DNA of 16,385 nt from NCBI GenBank assembly GCA_946803715.1, contig CAMPET010000312.1, positions 58,337 through 74,721 on the forward strand, read 5' to 3'. Shown here piece by piece: positions 15,343 to 16,385 of this stretch (the first letter of the stretch is position 1; each line of letters starts with the position of its first letter). Source of the stretch: Beroe ovata (lineage: Eukaryota; Ctenophora; Nuda; Beroida; Beroidae). A program made the position numbers and the translations under genes. The notes beneath the pieces were generated by a model. It saw only the letters and a program-made list of their open reading frames with translations. It was not told the DNA's origin and did not search any database.

Positions 15343-16385
15343 CTGATGGAGCGACAGGGTATCAGCATGTATCAGAGTATCAGTAATATATCGGTAACAG
15401 AGTGTCTGAGTATCAGTAGATTTAGCGTTGTTATGTACGCTATGGAGTCTACACATTTCTACCTGCTATATCATCACTGTGGTAACCATAGCTACCGAAT
15501 TGCATCCACAAATTCACTAGATAATAGCTCATGTAGTGGGGTACATTTCGTGTACAACTAATAGAAATTGAACAGTATTCTGGTATTTAACTCATAGGTA
15601 CAAAATTATCATGGTCACTCAAATCGTACAGCCCTAAGTAAGTTAATATATTGGGACGTAATAACTTCATGAGGGAGCACTTATGAGGCCATGCCCTCTG
15701 GTCCAGATGCTCTGGACAATCCTATCCCCCCCAAAACACATTAGGAATGGGTTGGTGTGACAGAACGTGTTTCATTTGTCAAAGCGCGATACCTCAGTTC
15801 ATTACAGCAATATCCCCCCATTTCACATATTCAAGGAGAGAAGGAGGAGAAGTTACTGTGATAACGTCATAGGGCAATATACAACTGGTTGTCATGGTTA
15901 CACAGGAATGATAACACAGAGTGAACAGTATCAGTGAAACGGGGTTTATAGGAGTGAGGTTCGCACATATTGCATGGCTGCAGCTCATAGAGCTGGTTCA
16001 AATTTCGCGACTCATTTCAGACAAACGCAAACTGAAATGCATAATCATCTTCATTCGGATAAGTTTATTGGAATGGTGGACTGGAGTGGTGGACTGATTT
16101 TATTCTATTTCGGAGATTATTATAGTTCTGCGATTTTGCAGCAACTCAGTCACTGAAAGAAGCCCCCCTCTTGACTTGGGCTATTAGTAACGCTGTTTTC
16201 ATGGTGTAAGCCCACTATTTCTATTATAGTTCTGACATCTGTTATTCAGTTGCCATGGTTACAACGACAGAGACAGTGCTTTACCCTCAACAGAATGTTA
16301 TCTTCATGAATAGAACAGTGAAGTGTGGAAAGAGATGATGATAGATTCGGACTTTGAGCTATCCAGAGTGTCATGAGTGCAGTCC
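15343..16385. other. Intron or upstream region of the INPP5E-like gene
   Basis: About 1 kb with no supported exon on either strand. The minus strand lacks the expected FWFGDFNFR exon. A plus-strand frame at 15974-16156 and a minus-strand frame at 15988-15794 have no recognisable content. The part near 15310-15420 contains many ATCAG repeats. Three X-box-like 14-mers are described separately. Confidence 0.45.
15482..16262 (+). promoter_or_regulatory. Three X-box-like 14-mers beside INPP5E exons
   Basis: GTAACCATAGCTAC (15482-15495), GTTGTCATGGTTAC (15888-15901) and GTTGCCATGGTTAC (16249-16262) are near-palindromic pairs of half-sites around AT. The last matches the symmetric RFX consensus best (GTTGCC and, reversed, GTAACC). 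INPP5E is a ciliary gene and RFX factors drive many ciliary genes in animals, so the placement is suggestive; function is inferred only. Confidence 0.4.

Noticed and set aside
15974-16156. 60-codon plus-strand frame MAAAHRAG...
   Set aside because: No recognisable domain, no supporting splice partners, and it lies where an INPP5E intron is expected.

Overview
This is nuclear DNA of a gene-dense eukaryote, most likely an early-branching, ciliated animal. The reasons are many short GT-AG introns (roughly 50-150 bp), vertebrate-like protein sequences and intergenic gaps of a few hundred bases. It holds metazoan-type genes (ICA1, KRTCAP2, NDUFS8, NOL12, MTHFD, TOPORS, ERGIC2, INPP5E) and a nuclear tRNA-Asp. 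A sponge or similar compact invertebrate genome would fit, but that is inference. There are no bacterial, phage or CRISPR features. Gene names rest on recognising conserved protein segments; exon borders were set by reading frame plus splice consensus.

Left block (minus strand, 1-2.8 kb): a 172-bp satellite-like repeat lies at the window edge, apparently inside an intron of an ICA1/ICA69-like gene whose 5' exons follow. KRTCAP2, an oligosaccharyltransferase subunit, comes next. A LicD/fukutin-type nucleotidyltransferase-fold gene lies only 135 bp upstream of the KRTCAP2 start.

Middle block (plus strand, 3.9-11.05 kb): after an AT-rich gap with a GC-rich mobile-element-like island come NDUFS8 (six coding exons, complete, one a 27-nt microexon), NOL12 (single exon), and a folate dehydrogenase/cyclohydrolase (eight exons). 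That enzyme lacks the formate ligase domain of animal MTHFD1 and ends in a basic Ser/Thr/Pro-rich tail. TOPORS follows (single exon), then the first two coding exons of an ERGIC2-like gene.

Repeat block (11.04-14.3 kb): the ERGIC2 gene runs into a 33-bp duplication of its own splice donor, an inverted copy of the 172-bp repeat, a single-N join, and a tandem array of 327/357-bp units with one inverted truncated unit. No further ERGIC2 exon is visible.

Right block (minus strand, 14.6-16.4 kb): tRNA-Asp(GTC) is followed by three 3'-proximal coding exons of INPP5E, the ciliary phosphoinositide 5-phosphatase. The upstream catalytic exons are not in the window.

The genes are mostly unrelated housekeeping functions (respiratory complex I, folate metabolism, N-glycosylation, rRNA processing, ubiquitin/SUMO ligation, ER-Golgi traffic), so no pathway cluster is evident. 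The most unusual observations are the ligase-less MTHFD with its acid-free tail, RFX/X-box-like 14-mers clustered in MTHFD introns and beside INPP5E, and the repeat-interrupted ERGIC2 locus.
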